Positions 34,581 through 42,606 of a DNA stretch of 64,000 nucleotides are shown piece by piece. Position 1 is the stretch's first letter; every line of letters starts with the position of its first letter. A program made the position numbers and the translations under genes. Source of the stretch: JAFKFH01 sp017307375 (GTDB lineage Bacteria > Pseudomonadota > Alphaproteobacteria > Ferrovibrionales > Ferrovibrionaceae); contig OZ245874.1 of the NCBI GenBank assembly GCA_965229335.1, positions 4,278,001 through 4,342,000 of the forward strand, written 5' to 3'. The notes under the pieces were generated by a model. That model made no database searches and had not been told where the DNA came from. It worked only from the letters and a program-made list of their open reading frames with translations.

Positions 34581-35558
34581 ATGGCACGATGGAGCACCGC
34601 CGAGCTGGAGGCAGTCGTGGCCGTCGCGCGCCGCGGCGGCTTCCGTGCCGCGGCGCGCGACCTGAACATGTCCTCCTCGGCCTTGAGCCATGCCGTCGCC
34701 GGGCTGGAGGCACGGATCGGCGTGCGGCTGTTCAACCGCACCACCCGCAGCGTCGCCCTCACGGCGGCGGGCGAGCAATTTCTGGCCGAAGTCGCCCCGG
34801 CCCTGTCGGCCATCGATCTGGCGATCGAGCGGATCGGCGAACATCGCACCGAACCCGCCGGCACCCTGCGGCTCAACATGGCGCTCGGGGCGGCGCGGCT
34901 GCTGCTGGATCCGCTGGTGCTCGACTACCTGCGCCGCTACCCGCTGATGCAGGTCGAGATCGTCACCGAGGGCGCCCTGGTCGATATCGTCGGCCAGGGC
35001 TTCGATGCCGGCATCCGGCTGGCCGAGGCGGTGCCGCCGGACATGATCGCGGTGCCGATCATCCCGACCATCCGGCCGGCGATCGTCGGATCACCGGCCT
35101 ATCTTGCAGCCCACGGCACGCCAGGCCGGCCCGACGACCTGCTGCGCCATCAGTGCATCCGTGGCCGCATGGCTTCGGGCCGGATCTATCGCTGGGAATT
35201 CGAACGGCATGGCAGCGCCTTCGTCCTCGACGTGCCGGGCACGCTGATCCTCGACGACAGCGACCTGATGCGGAAGGCGGCGCTGGCTGGTGCGGGCCTG
35301 GCCTATCTGCACGCGCAGCAGGTAGCCGCCGAACTCGCCGACGGCCGGCTGGTCCAGGTGCTGGACCGATGGACGCCGCCTTATGAGGGTTTGTGCCTCT
35401 ATTATCCGGGCCGCCGACATGTGCCGGCGAAGCTGCGCGCCCTGATCGATCTGATCCGCGAGCGCGGGTCAGCTATTCCGGGGGACGGACCTGCAGCGCG
35501 GCGCGATACTCCGCCGCCAGGTCGACATAATGGCTCGGGCCGTATTTCATCGCCTTGA
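34581..35558 (+). CDS. LysR-family transcriptional regulator
   Basis: A 325-residue regulator. The N-terminal winged helix-turn-helix (about 1-60) has FRAAARDLNMSSSALSHAVAGLE and VRLFNRTTRSVALTAAGE. The effector-binding domain spans about 85-295 and resembles the CrgA/DmlR group. The ATG at 34581 follows AAGGA. The last ~28 residues (Pro/Arg/Gly-rich, SAIPGDGPAARRDTPPPG) lie over the converging gamma-carbonic anhydrase gene, an 86-base tail-to-tail overlap, and are probably not part of the fold. Likely controls the divergent aldehyde dehydrogenase. Confidence 0.9.
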   Translation: MARWSTAELEAVVAVARRGGFRAAARDLNMSSSALSHAVAGLEARIGVRLFNRTTRSVALTAAGEQFLAEVAPALSAIDLAIERIGEHRTEPAGTLRLNMALGAARLLLDPLVLDYLRRYPLMQVEIVTEGALVDIVGQGFDAGIRLAEAVPPDMIAVPIIPTIRPAIVGSPAYLAAHGTPGRPDDLLRHQCIRGRMASGRIYRWEFERHGSAFVLDVPGTLILDDSDLMRKAALAGAGLAYLHAQQVAAELADGRLVQVLDRWTPPYEGLCLYYPGRRHVPAKLRALIDLIRERGSAIPGDGPAARRDTPPPGRHNGSGRISSP

Positions 35559-36012
35559 GATCGTCGTCGGTCACGCTGCGCCAGAGCTTGGCGGGGCTGC
35601 CGGCCCAGACCTCGCCGGTCCGGACGCGCTTGCCCGGCGAGATCAGCGCGCCGGCGGCGACCATCGCGCCGCCTTCGATCACCGCGCCGTCCATCACCGT
35701 CGCCCGCATGCCGATGAAGGCCGTGTCCTCGATGACGCAGCCATGGAGCAGCACCAGATGGCCGATCAGCACGTCGGCGCCGATGATGGTCGGCCAGCGA
35801 TCGGTCGTGACATGCACGACCGACCCGTCCTGGATGTTCGACCGCGCGCCGACGCGGATCTTCTCGACATCGGCGCGCAAGGTGACGTTGAACCAGATCG
35901 AGGCCTGGGCGGCGATCTCGCAATCGCCGATCAGGGTGGCGTTCGGGGCGACGAAGGCGTCGGTCGCGACGACCGGCGCCTTGCCCCGCCAGGGCATCAG
36001 CAGCGCGGTCAC
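35473..36012 (-). CDS. Gamma-class carbonic anhydrase-like protein
   Basis: A 179-residue left-handed beta-helix protein made of hexapeptide repeats. The three zinc-binding His are in place: His67 (GSVVHV), His85 and His90 (IGHLVLLHG). Such proteins (YrdA, CaiE, Cam-like) are trimers; many bind metal but have weak or unknown activity. The start overlaps the argC stop as ATGA, so it is coupled to arginine biosynthesis, where bicarbonate is used for carbamoyl phosphate; that link is an inference. The 3' end overlaps the lysR gene. Confidence 0.88.
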   Translation of the reverse strand: MTALLMPWRGKAPVVATDAFVAPNATLIGDCEIAAQASIWFNVTLRADVEKIRVGARSNIQDGSVVHVTTDRWPTIIGADVLIGHLVLLHGCVIEDTAFIGMRATVMDGAVIEGGAMVAAGALISPGKRVRTGEVWAGSPAKLWRSVTDDDLKAMKYGPSHYVDLAAEYRAALQVRPPE

Positions 36013-37064
36013 GGGAACATCGGTACCTGTTCGAGGCCCAGCGTCTCGGGCAGGCCGCAGATCAGGTTCATGTTCTGCACCGCCTGGCCGGAGGCGCCCT
36101 TGACCAGGTTGTCGATGACCGACAGGAGGATCACCCGGCCCGGCACCCGGTCGGCGACGACGCCGATCAGGCAGTGGTTGGACCCGCGGACGTGCCGCGT
36201 CTGGGGCACCACGCCCTTCGGCACCACGGTCACGAACGGTTCGGCCTTGTAGCGTCCGGCCAGCACCTCGTGCAGGTCGTCGGCGGTCTTGCCGGCGGCC
36301 ACCTGGACATAGATCGTCGACAGCATGCCGCGGTTCATCGGCATCAGATGTGGCGTGAAGGTGACGGCCACCGGGTGGCCGGCCGCGTCGGTCAGCGACT
36401 GTTCGATCTCCGGGCCGTGGCGGTGGCTGGCGACGCCATAGGCATGCATGCCTTCCGATACCTCGGCAAACAGCGAGCCTTCCTTCGCCGCGCGGCCGGC
36501 CCCGGTGACGCCCGACTTCGCATCGATGATGATCGACTTGTCGTCGATCAGCCCGGCTTCGATCAGCGGGATCAGCGGCAGCAGCGCCGAGGTCGGATAG
36601 CAGCCGGGATTGGCGATCAGCCGCGCCTTTGCGATCTTGTCACGCGCGATCTCGGTCAGGCCGTAGACCGCCTCGGCCTGCAGGTCGAGCGCATGATGCT
36701 CATGACCGTACCACTTGGCATAGGCGGCCGGATCGCGCAGCCGGAAATCGGCCGAGAGGTCGACGACCTTCAGATGCCGCGGCAGCTTGGCCACCACTTC
36801 CTGCGTGGTCGCATGCGGCAGGGCGCAGAACACGAGGTCGATGCCGGTCCAGTCGACATCGGCGATCGTGGTCAGGCGCGGCAGGCCGAACCCGGCCAGA
36901 TGGGGAAACACGGCGTCGATCAGTTCGCCCGCCTTGCGGTCGGCGGTCAGGGCGACGATCTCGGCGGCCGGATGGCGCAGCAGGAGGCGCAGCAGTTCGG
37001 CGCCGGTATAGCCGGAGGCACCGAGGATCGCGATCTTGATCTTCTTGTCGACTTGAAACGCCAT
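36009..37064 (-). CDS. argC: N-acetyl-gamma-glutamyl-phosphate reductase
   Basis: A 351-residue enzyme of arginine biosynthesis that reduces N-acetylglutamyl-5-phosphate to the semialdehyde with NADPH. The dinucleotide loop GASGYTGAELLRLL is at 15-28 and the catalytic Cys155 lies in ANPGCYPTSA. Length fits the long (type 1) ArgC. It follows rplM-rpsI on the same strand but the strong terminator at 37142-37187 separates them. It is coupled to the gamma-carbonic anhydrase gene. Confidence 0.96.
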   Translation of the reverse strand: MAFQVDKKIKIAILGASGYTGAELLRLLLRHPAAEIVALTADRKAGELIDAVFPHLAGFGLPRLTTIADVDWTGIDLVFCALPHATTQEVVAKLPRHLKVVDLSADFRLRDPAAYAKWYGHEHHALDLQAEAVYGLTEIARDKIAKARLIANPGCYPTSALLPLIPLIEAGLIDDKSIIIDAKSGVTGAGRAAKEGSLFAEVSEGMHAYGVASHRHGPEIEQSLTDAAGHPVAVTFTPHLMPMNRGMLSTIYVQVAAGKTADDLHEVLAGRYKAEPFVTVVPKGVVPQTRHVRGSNHCLIGVVADRVPGRVILLSVIDNLVKGASGQAVQNMNLICGLPETLGLEQVPMFP

Positions 37065-37141
37065 GACACCCTTCCGCTTCGATGAGCTGATTTGAAAGTC
37101 TATCGCCGGTCCGCGTCAATTCCGCGACGCACGGCAAGCCG

Positions 37142-37187
37142 AAAAAAGGGCCAAAAAAGAAGAGGGCCCGGCGCTGGCCGGGCCCTC
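37142..37187 (-). terminator. Rho-independent terminator after rpsI
   Basis: On the minus strand, 29 bases after the rpsI stop, a perfect 11-bp GC stem (37177-37187 with 37162-37172, loop 37173-37176) is followed by TTCTTTTTTGG and a second T-run. This is the clearest intrinsic terminator in the window and ends the rplM-rpsI transcript. Confidence 0.9.
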
Positions 37188-37215
37188 CACATGCACAAAC
37201 GCAAACGAGGTTCGG

Positions 37216-37677
37216 TCAGCGCTTGGAGAACTGATACGAACGTCGGGCCTTGGGCTTGCCGTACTTCTTGCGCTCGACCACGCGCGAATCGCGGGTCAGG
37301 AAGCCGACCGACTTCAGCACCGGGCGCAGGCCCGGCTCGAAATAGGTCAGGGCCTTCGACAGGCCGTGGCGCAGCGCGCCGGCCTGGCCCGAGAGGCCGC
37401 CGCCCGAGACGGTCGCGTAGACGTCGAACTGGTCCGAACGGTCGGCGACGATGAACGGTTGCTGGATCAGCATGCGCAGAACCGGACGGGCGAAATACAC
37501 GTCCGACTCACGGCCGTTGACGACGACCTTGCCGGTGCCCGGCTTGATCCAGACGCGGGCGACCGCGTTCTTGCGCTTGCCGGTGGCATAGGAGCGACCC
37601 TGCGCGTCGACCTTGCGCTCGTGCACCGGCTTCTGCTCGGTCACCAGGGTCTTGAGCTCGTCGAGAGCCATGCTCAA
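37216..37677 (-). CDS. rpsI: 30S ribosomal protein S9
   Basis: A 153-residue small-subunit protein. The conserved segments are YATGKRKNAVARVWIKPGTGKVVVNGR, GGGLSGQAGALRHGLSKAL and the C-terminal KKYGKPKARRSYQFSKR, whose last Lys-Arg reaches the decoding site near P-site tRNA. It follows rplM with an ATGA overlap, the standard bacterial pair. Confidence 0.98.
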   Translation of the reverse strand: MSMALDELKTLVTEQKPVHERKVDAQGRSYATGKRKNAVARVWIKPGTGKVVVNGRESDVYFARPVLRMLIQQPFIVADRSDQFDVYATVSGGGLSGQAGALRHGLSKALTYFEPGLRPVLKSVGFLTRDSRVVERKKYGKPKARRSYQFSKR

Positions 37678-38141
37678 TCACTCCTCTTGTTCTTCGGGTT
37701 CAGCGCGGCGACGTCGAGGGTCGCGGGCGTCTGAGCCTCATGGGGATGCTCGCTCCCCTTGTAAACCTTGAGATGGCCGAGCTGGCGGCGGGCCAGCGGG
37801 CTCTCCTTCGGCAGCATGCGCTCGACCGCCTTGAGCAGCACGCGCTCCGGGAAACGGCCGTCGAGACGCTCGGCGAAGGTCCGGCCCTTGATGCCGCCGG
37901 GATGGCCGGTGTGCCAGTAGAACACCTCGTTCTCGCGCTTGCGGCCGGTCAGCTTGACCTTCTCCGCATTGACCACGATCACGTTGTCGCCGCAATCGAC
38001 ATGCGGGGTGTAGCCCGGCTTATGCTTGCCGCGCAGGCGCGTGGCGATGAGGGCCGCCAGGCGGCCGAGCACAACACCATCGGCGTCGATAAGGACCCAG
38101 TCCTTTTTGACCTCCGCTGGCTTGGCCGAATAGGTCTTCAT
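37674..38141 (-). CDS. rplM: 50S ribosomal protein L13
   Basis: A 155-residue large-subunit protein. It begins MKTYSAKPAEVKKDWVLIDA and contains LGRLAALIATRLRGKHKP, GDNVIVVNAEKVKLTGRK and the GHPGGIKGRTFAERL loop. The start at 38141 matches the family; the frame is open further upstream but that part is leader. Its 5' leader holds a strong hairpin (38174-38196). Confidence 0.98.
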   Translation of the reverse strand: MKTYSAKPAEVKKDWVLIDADGVVLGRLAALIATRLRGKHKPGYTPHVDCGDNVIVVNAEKVKLTGRKRENEVFYWHTGHPGGIKGRTFAERLDGRFPERVLLKAVERMLPKESPLARRQLGHLKVYKGSEHPHEAQTPATLDVAALNPKNKRSD

Positions 38142-38173
38142 GATGCAATCCTGTTCGCTGTAGGCGAAAACGC

Positions 38174-38196
38174 GACGCGGCCCGGTGGGCCGCGTC
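38174..38196 (-). promoter_or_regulatory. Hairpin in the rplM leader
   Basis: A perfect 10-bp stem GACGCGGCCC/GGGCCGCGTC with a 3-base loop, followed on the minus strand by GCGTTTTC, lies 33 bases before the rplM start. It could terminate transcription from the thioesterase gene upstream, or act as an attenuator or L13-binding leader. The candidate rplM promoter lies just upstream of it. Confidence 0.5.
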
Positions 38197-38209
38197 GTCT
38201 CCGGCCGGG

Positions 38210-38237
38210 AACTTAGCCGAATTGCCCGGTGCGTCAA
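38210..38237 (-). promoter_or_regulatory. rplM: Candidate promoter of rplM-rpsI
   Basis: On the minus strand TTGACG (38232-38237) and TAAGTT (38210-38215) are separated by 16 bases, an acceptable sigma-70 layout. Transcription would start near 38203, placing the leader hairpin at the very 5' end of the mRNA. Confidence 0.4.
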
Positions 38238-38280
38238 GCGGAAAGGCCGGGATTTCCTGGGATTTTTCGCTTGGGTAATA

Positions 38281-38724
38281 TCATACCGCAGTACTTTGCC
38301 CGACCGGCGGGATCGAGTAGGTCAGGGTGGCGTGGGCGACCGGATCCTCGGCCCCGTCGGAATAGATCGTCGCCTCGCCGACGGCCAGGCGCTTGCCGAG
38401 CTTGAGCAGCTTGAAATCCGCCACCAGGTCGACCGGGTCGGGCCGGCGCAGGAAATTGATGTTGAGGTTGGTGGTGACCGCCTGCGCGACCGGACCGATA
38501 TGCGCCAGGATCAGCAGGTAGAGCCCGGCATCGGCCATCGTCATCATCGTCGGGCCGGAAATCGTCCCGCCCGGCCGCAGATGCTGATAGGCCACCGGGA
38601 CGCGCAGCCGCATCCGCCCGGGCTGCAGGGCCTCGATACGCAGATTGAGGCCTTCGATCTGCGGAAACTCGGTATCCAGGAAGCGGTGCAGGGCCACCGC
38701 GTCCATCACCAGTTCGCCCTTCAC
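38281..38724 (-). CDS. PaaI-type hotdog thioesterase
   Basis: A 147-residue hotdog-fold protein, probably a thioesterase acting on acyl- or aryl-CoA. The family core is RPGGTISGPTMMTMADAGLYLLI near the middle, with TTNLNINFLRRP after it. The usual catalytic Asp is represented by Asp of MADAG. The start is taken as GTG 38724 because GGGGAGGG lies just upstream; ATG at 38706 or 38742 are alternatives. Substrate unknown; monocistronic. Confidence 0.8.
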   Translation of the reverse strand: MKGELVMDAVALHRFLDTEFPQIEGLNLRIEALQPGRMRLRVPVAYQHLRPGGTISGPTMMTMADAGLYLLILAHIGPVAQAVTTNLNINFLRRPDPVDLVADFKLLKLGKRLAVGEATIYSDGAEDPVAHATLTYSIPPVGQSTAV

Positions 38725-38968
38725 GCTGCCCTCCCCGGCCATGCCAAAGCCTGGGCCAGAAACCATGTCCGGGACGCCTTGGCAAGCATGGCGGCGGCGG
38801 TTTAGCTCGGCCGATGGACGAGGACGCGCTGAGCCTGCGCAGCTGCCGGCAGGTTTCCGGCGCCTGCGGATCCAGAACGACCGGGGCGGCTCACACGGGA
38901 TGACGAACAGGTCCGACCGGATTAGGCTAAAGGACGAACCGACGGACATCGGACATCGCGGGGGAAAC

Positions 38969-39270
38969 ATGGGGAAGCGAATTCTTGGCCTGCCTGCAGC
39001 AGCCATCGTCGCGATCGCCGTCCAGGCAGAGGCTACGACGACGACGTCACGATCTTCGTCCAGATCGTGCAGAACAAGGCCGAGACCCTGCTGCAGCAGA
39101 AACTGCGGCCCAGCCTGTGCGCGCTGAATGCCGACAAGCCCTTCGACTCCTCGGAGAAGGGCTATTGGATGCCGCGCGACATCGTGCTGAAAGAATGGGT
39201 CGATACCTGGTTGCACGCCGCCCTGAATAACGGCACCTATGCCGCCATCTGGAAGAAACATCTGGAATGA
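38969..39270 (+). pseudogene. Remnant of a PheC-like periplasmic binding protein/dehydratase
   Basis: An ATG at 38969 after GGGG opens a signal peptide (MGKRILGLPAAAIVAIAV) that soon runs out of frame and stops. A different frame, open from about 39030 to the TGA at 39268-39270, encodes VTIFVQIVQNKAETLLQQK, then RPSLCALNADKPFDSSEKGYW and MPRDIVLKEWVDTWLHAAL. This closely resembles the C-terminal end of cyclohexadienyl dehydratase (PheC) and related type-3 binding proteins. The middle ~150 residues and the active site are missing and the two parts are in different frames, so this looks like a gene that lost its centre by deletion. The end overlaps the next gene as ATGA. Confidence 0.7.
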
Positions 39271-41246
39271 TCATGCCGCTGTTCCGCCTTTCCGCCGTCG
39301 CGCTGCTCGCCCTCGTCCTGGGGGCGGGCCCTGCCGCCGCGCAATCGCTGTTCCTGGAAGAAACCGGGCGTAGCGTCGCCGTCGACGCCGCTGCCGCACC
39401 GGTTGCCCGGTCGCTGCGCCAGCGCGACGTGCTGCTCAATCTCGGCGTGGCCGCCGGGCTGACCTCCGGCCGCAGCGCCCAGCCGACCCTCGAACTCGAC
39501 CTGTTCCCCGGGGTGACCGTCAGCGCGACGCCCGAACAGCAATCGACGGCCGCCAACGGTGCCACGATATGGACCGGCGGCGTTTCCGGCGACCGCTTCG
39601 GCCATGCGGTGCTGGTGGTCAACGGCGCCGACGTCACCGGTTCGGTGATCGCCAACAACCAGGTGTTCGAGATCAGGCCGCTGGGCCAGGGGCGCCATCG
39701 CATCGTCGAGATCGACCAGCAGGCCTTCCCCGACGAACACAACGATTTCCGCGAGGATCCGGCGGCCCCGACGCCGCTGCCGATGCCGAAGGCCTCGACG
39801 ACGGGCAAGGCGGTCAGCGGCTTCGGCCGCGCCACGACCAGCGCCACCCGCGTGACGCTGCTGGCGCTCTACACGCCCGAGGCGAAGGCGGCGAGCTATA
39901 ACATCGTCGACGAACTTGGCCTGGCGGTCGCGGTGACCAACCAGGCCTATGCCCGCTCGGGCATGGCGGTCCAGCTCGACCTCGTCGGCATCCGGCAATT
40001 CACCGGGGTCACCGACAATGGCGATCTCGATACGATTCTCAATACCATTACCGGCAATTCGACGATCGAAGGCTGGCGCAACACCGCCCAGGCCGATCTC
40101 GTGACGCTCGTCTCGGAAGTCTCCGATGCCTATTGCGGACTTGCCTGGCTGACGCCCGGTGCCGCCAGCGCCTATTCGTCGATCGTCCGCTCCTGCGCGA
40201 TCAGCAACCTGTCGTTCCCGCATGAGATCGGCCACAATCTCGGCGCCAGGCACGACCGCTATGTCGACCCGTCGAGCTCGACGACCGCCTACAACTTCGG
40301 CTATGTCGACTCCAGCGCTCGCGTCCGCACGGTCATGGCCTATAACAACGCCTGCTCGGATGCCGGCTTCAACTGCACCCGCGTCGGCTACTTCTCGTCG
40401 CCCACCGTCACCCTGAACGGCCGGCCGCTGGGCGTTGCGCTGGGCGCCGGTCTTGCGACCGACAACGCCCGCGCCATCTGGGAGCGGTCACAGGTGGCGA
40501 CCGATTTCCGCAGCGGCACGCCGCCGACCCTGGTCATCCCGCAGACCGGCATGTGGTGGAACACCGCACAAGGTGGCCGCGGCTATGCCATCGAGTTCTA
40601 TCCCGATACCGGCAACCTGTTCTTCGGCGGCTTCCTCTACAACACCGACGGTTCGTCGACCTGGTATGTCAGCACCTGCGCGCTCAGCGGCGGCACGTGC
40701 AGCGGTCAACTTGCCGCCTATGCCGGCGGATCGACGCTGACCTCGTCGACCGCCTCCGGCGTCGGCCAGACCGGCACGGTCGGGCAGATCGCCCTCGCCT
40801 TCTCGGATTCCAAGAACGGCACGATGACCTGGCCCGGCGGTACCGTCGGCCTCACCCGCTACCCGCTCGACGGCACCGACGGCAGCCTCAGCCCGGACCT
40901 GAACGGTTCGGTGCAGAACGGATGGTACTACTCGACCAGCGAGGGCGGCTCCGGCTGGTTCTTCGAGACCCAGTCGGCCACGCCCAACCAGATGTTCGCA
41001 CTGGCCTACATGTACAATTCGGCCGGCCGGCCGACCTGGTATCTGGCCACCGGCGGGATGACCAACACGACCACGTTCGAAGGCCGCCTGACCGAATATG
41101 CCGGCGGCGGATCGCTGACCTCGGCGGCGACGCCGCCGACCTCGACGGTCGACCGCGGCGCGGTGACCGTGCGGTTCTCGACCAACCGCACGGCCCGCGT
41201 AACCCTGCCGACGCGCAGCCTGACGCTGACGCGCTACGGCACCTGA
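39267..41246 (+). CDS. Secreted metzincin metalloprotease with tandem C-terminal domains
   Basis: A 659-residue exported protease. A signal peptide (cleaved near AAAQ, residue 26) is followed by a propeptide-like region (about 27-195) and a reprolysin-type M12 catalytic domain. The zinc motif HEIGHNLGARHD starts at His319 (ligands 319, 323, 329; catalytic Glu320) and the Met-turn Met357 is in TVMAYN. Two copies of a ~105-residue beta-rich domain follow (about 428-535, GMWWNTAQGGRGYAIEF; and 551-655, NGWYYSTSEGGSGWFFET). The same domain ends the pentapeptide protein at 52626. Domains of this type are probably for binding. The protein should be secreted; no secretion-system gene is adjacent. 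The ATG at 39267 or the one at 39273 could be the start. Confidence 0.85.
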   Translation: MIMPLFRLSAVALLALVLGAGPAAAQSLFLEETGRSVAVDAAAAPVARSLRQRDVLLNLGVAAGLTSGRSAQPTLELDLFPGVTVSATPEQQSTAANGATIWTGGVSGDRFGHAVLVVNGADVTGSVIANNQVFEIRPLGQGRHRIVEIDQQAFPDEHNDFREDPAAPTPLPMPKASTTGKAVSGFGRATTSATRVTLLALYTPEAKAASYNIVDELGLAVAVTNQAYARSGMAVQLDLVGIRQFTGVTDNGDLDTILNTITGNSTIEGWRNTAQADLVTLVSEVSDAYCGLAWLTPGAASAYSSIVRSCAISNLSFPHEIGHNLGARHDRYVDPSSSTTAYNFGYVDSSARVRTVMAYNNACSDAGFNCTRVGYFSSPTVTLNGRPLGVALGAGLATDNARAIWERSQVATDFRSGTPPTLVIPQTGMWWNTAQGGRGYAIEFYPDTGNLFFGGFLYNTDGSSTWYVSTCALSGGTCSGQLAAYAGGSTLTSSTASGVGQTGTVGQIALAFSDSKNGTMTWPGGTVGLTRYPLDGTDGSLSPDLNGSVQNGWYYSTSEGGSGWFFETQSATPNQMFALAYMYNSAGRPTWYLATGGMTNTTTFEGRLTEYAGGGSLTSAATPPTSTVDRGAVTVRFSTNRTARVTLPTRSLTLTRYGT

Positions 41247-41262
41247 CGGCACAGGAGGAGAG

Positions 41263-42072
41263 ATGACCGCGACCGCCCCGCTGACCGCCGCCGATGCCCC
41301 GCTGGTCCTGCGCGACGACGACAGCCACGGGGTCCGTACCCTGACCCTGAACCGCCCGGCCAGCCGCAATGCGCTGTCCTCGGCGATGATGACGGCGCTG
41401 CGGTCGGAATTGGCGGCGGCGGCCGACGATACGGCCGTCCGCGTCGTCATCCTGGCCGCCGCCGGACCGTCCTTCTGCGCCGGCCACGATCTCAAGGAGG
41501 TCCGGGCGCTGGCCGACCACGATGCCCGGCTTGCGCTGTTCCGGCAATGCTCGGACCTGATGCAGGCGATCGTCCGGCTGCCCAAGCCGGTGATCGCCCG
41601 GGTGCATGGCGTGGCCACCGCCGCGGGCTGCCAGCTTGTCGCTTCCTGCGACCTGGCGGTGGCGACCGACGATTGCCGCTTCGCCACGCCGGGTGTCAAT
41701 ATCGGCCTGTTCTGCTCGACCCCGATGGTCGCGCTGTCGCGCAATGTCGGCCGCAAGCAGGCGATGGAAATGCTGCTGACCGGCGAGATGATCGACGCGG
41801 CCACCGCCCTGCGCTTCGGCCTGGTCAACCGGGTGGTGCCGCCGGCCTATCTGCAGGACGAGGCCGAGGGCCTGGCCCACCAGATCGCCTCGAAATCGAT
41901 GCGCACGCTGAAGATCGGCAAGGAAGCGTTCTACAACCAGCTCGAGATGACGCTGGAGGATGCCTACAGCTACTGCGCCGAGGTGATGACCGCCAATCTC
42001 GAGACCCGCGATGCCGCGGAAGGGATCGGTGCCTTCATCGAAAAGCGCAAACCCCACTGGCAAGACGATTGA
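41263..42072 (+). CDS. Enoyl-CoA hydratase/isomerase family protein
   Basis: A 269-residue crotonase-fold protein. The oxyanion-hole segments are FCAGHDLKEV near residue 70 and the later GVATAAGCQLVASCDLAVA near 118. The catalytic Glu pair of true hydratases is not in the usual place, as in the ECHDC3-like subgroup, so the exact reaction is uncertain. The gene begins a same-strand group with the CoA-binding protein (13-base gap) and metY. It follows GGAGGAG. Confidence 0.88.
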   Translation: MTATAPLTAADAPLVLRDDDSHGVRTLTLNRPASRNALSSAMMTALRSELAAAADDTAVRVVILAAAGPSFCAGHDLKEVRALADHDARLALFRQCSDLMQAIVRLPKPVIARVHGVATAAGCQLVASCDLAVATDDCRFATPGVNIGLFCSTPMVALSRNVGRKQAMEMLLTGEMIDAATALRFGLVNRVVPPAYLQDEAEGLAHQIASKSMRTLKIGKEAFYNQLEMTLEDAYSYCAEVMTANLETRDAAEGIGAFIEKRKPHWQDD

Positions 42073-42085
42073 CCGGAGTACTGCC

Positions 42086-42601
42086 TTGAGCGTGCAAAGC
42101 CATCCGGCCGGCGTGATCGGCGATCACGACGGCTACGACGACAACTACATCCGCGCCATCCTGCGCCAGACCAAGGTGATCGCCATGGTCGGCGCCTCGG
42201 CCAACTGGAACCGGCCCTCGTATTTCGCGATGAAATACCTGCAGGCCAAGGGGTTCCGCGTCATCCCCGTCAACCCGCGTGAACTCGGCAAGGAAATCCT
42301 GGGCGAGAAGGTCTACGGCTCGCTGATCGAGATCCCCGAGGCGGTCGACATGGTCGATTGCTTCAGGGCCGCCGAAGCGATCCCCGAAATCGCGCGCGAG
42401 GCGGTGCAGAAGGGGGCGAAGGTCCTGTGGATGCAACTCGGCATCCGCAGCGACGAGGGGGCGGCGATCGCCGAGGCCGCCGGCCTCAAGGTCGTGATGA
42501 ACCGCTGCCCCAAGATCGAATACGGCCGCCTGTCCGGCGAGATCGGCTGGCTCGGCATCAATACGGGCGTGATCTCGTCCAAGCGTTACAGAAGGGTTTG
42601 A
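42086..42601 (+). CDS. CoA-binding domain protein (YccU-like)
   Basis: A 171-residue Rossmann-fold protein of the CoA_binding_2 type. The nucleotide loop is VIAMVGASANWNRPSYFAMKYL (residues about 31-52) and a second conserved stretch is KVLWMQLGIRSDEGAAIAEAAG. The role of the family is unknown; some bind CoA. The start is TTG 42086, preceded by CGGAG; no ATG is suitably placed. The gene lies between the enoyl-CoA hydratase and metY genes, in an operon. Confidence 0.88.
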   Translation: MSVQSHPAGVIGDHDGYDDNYIRAILRQTKVIAMVGASANWNRPSYFAMKYLQAKGFRVIPVNPRELGKEILGEKVYGSLIEIPEAVDMVDCFRAAEAIPEIAREAVQKGAKVLWMQLGIRSDEGAAIAEAAGLKVVMNRCPKIEYGRLSGEIGWLGINTGVISSKRYRRV

Positions 42602-42606
42602 CGCGT

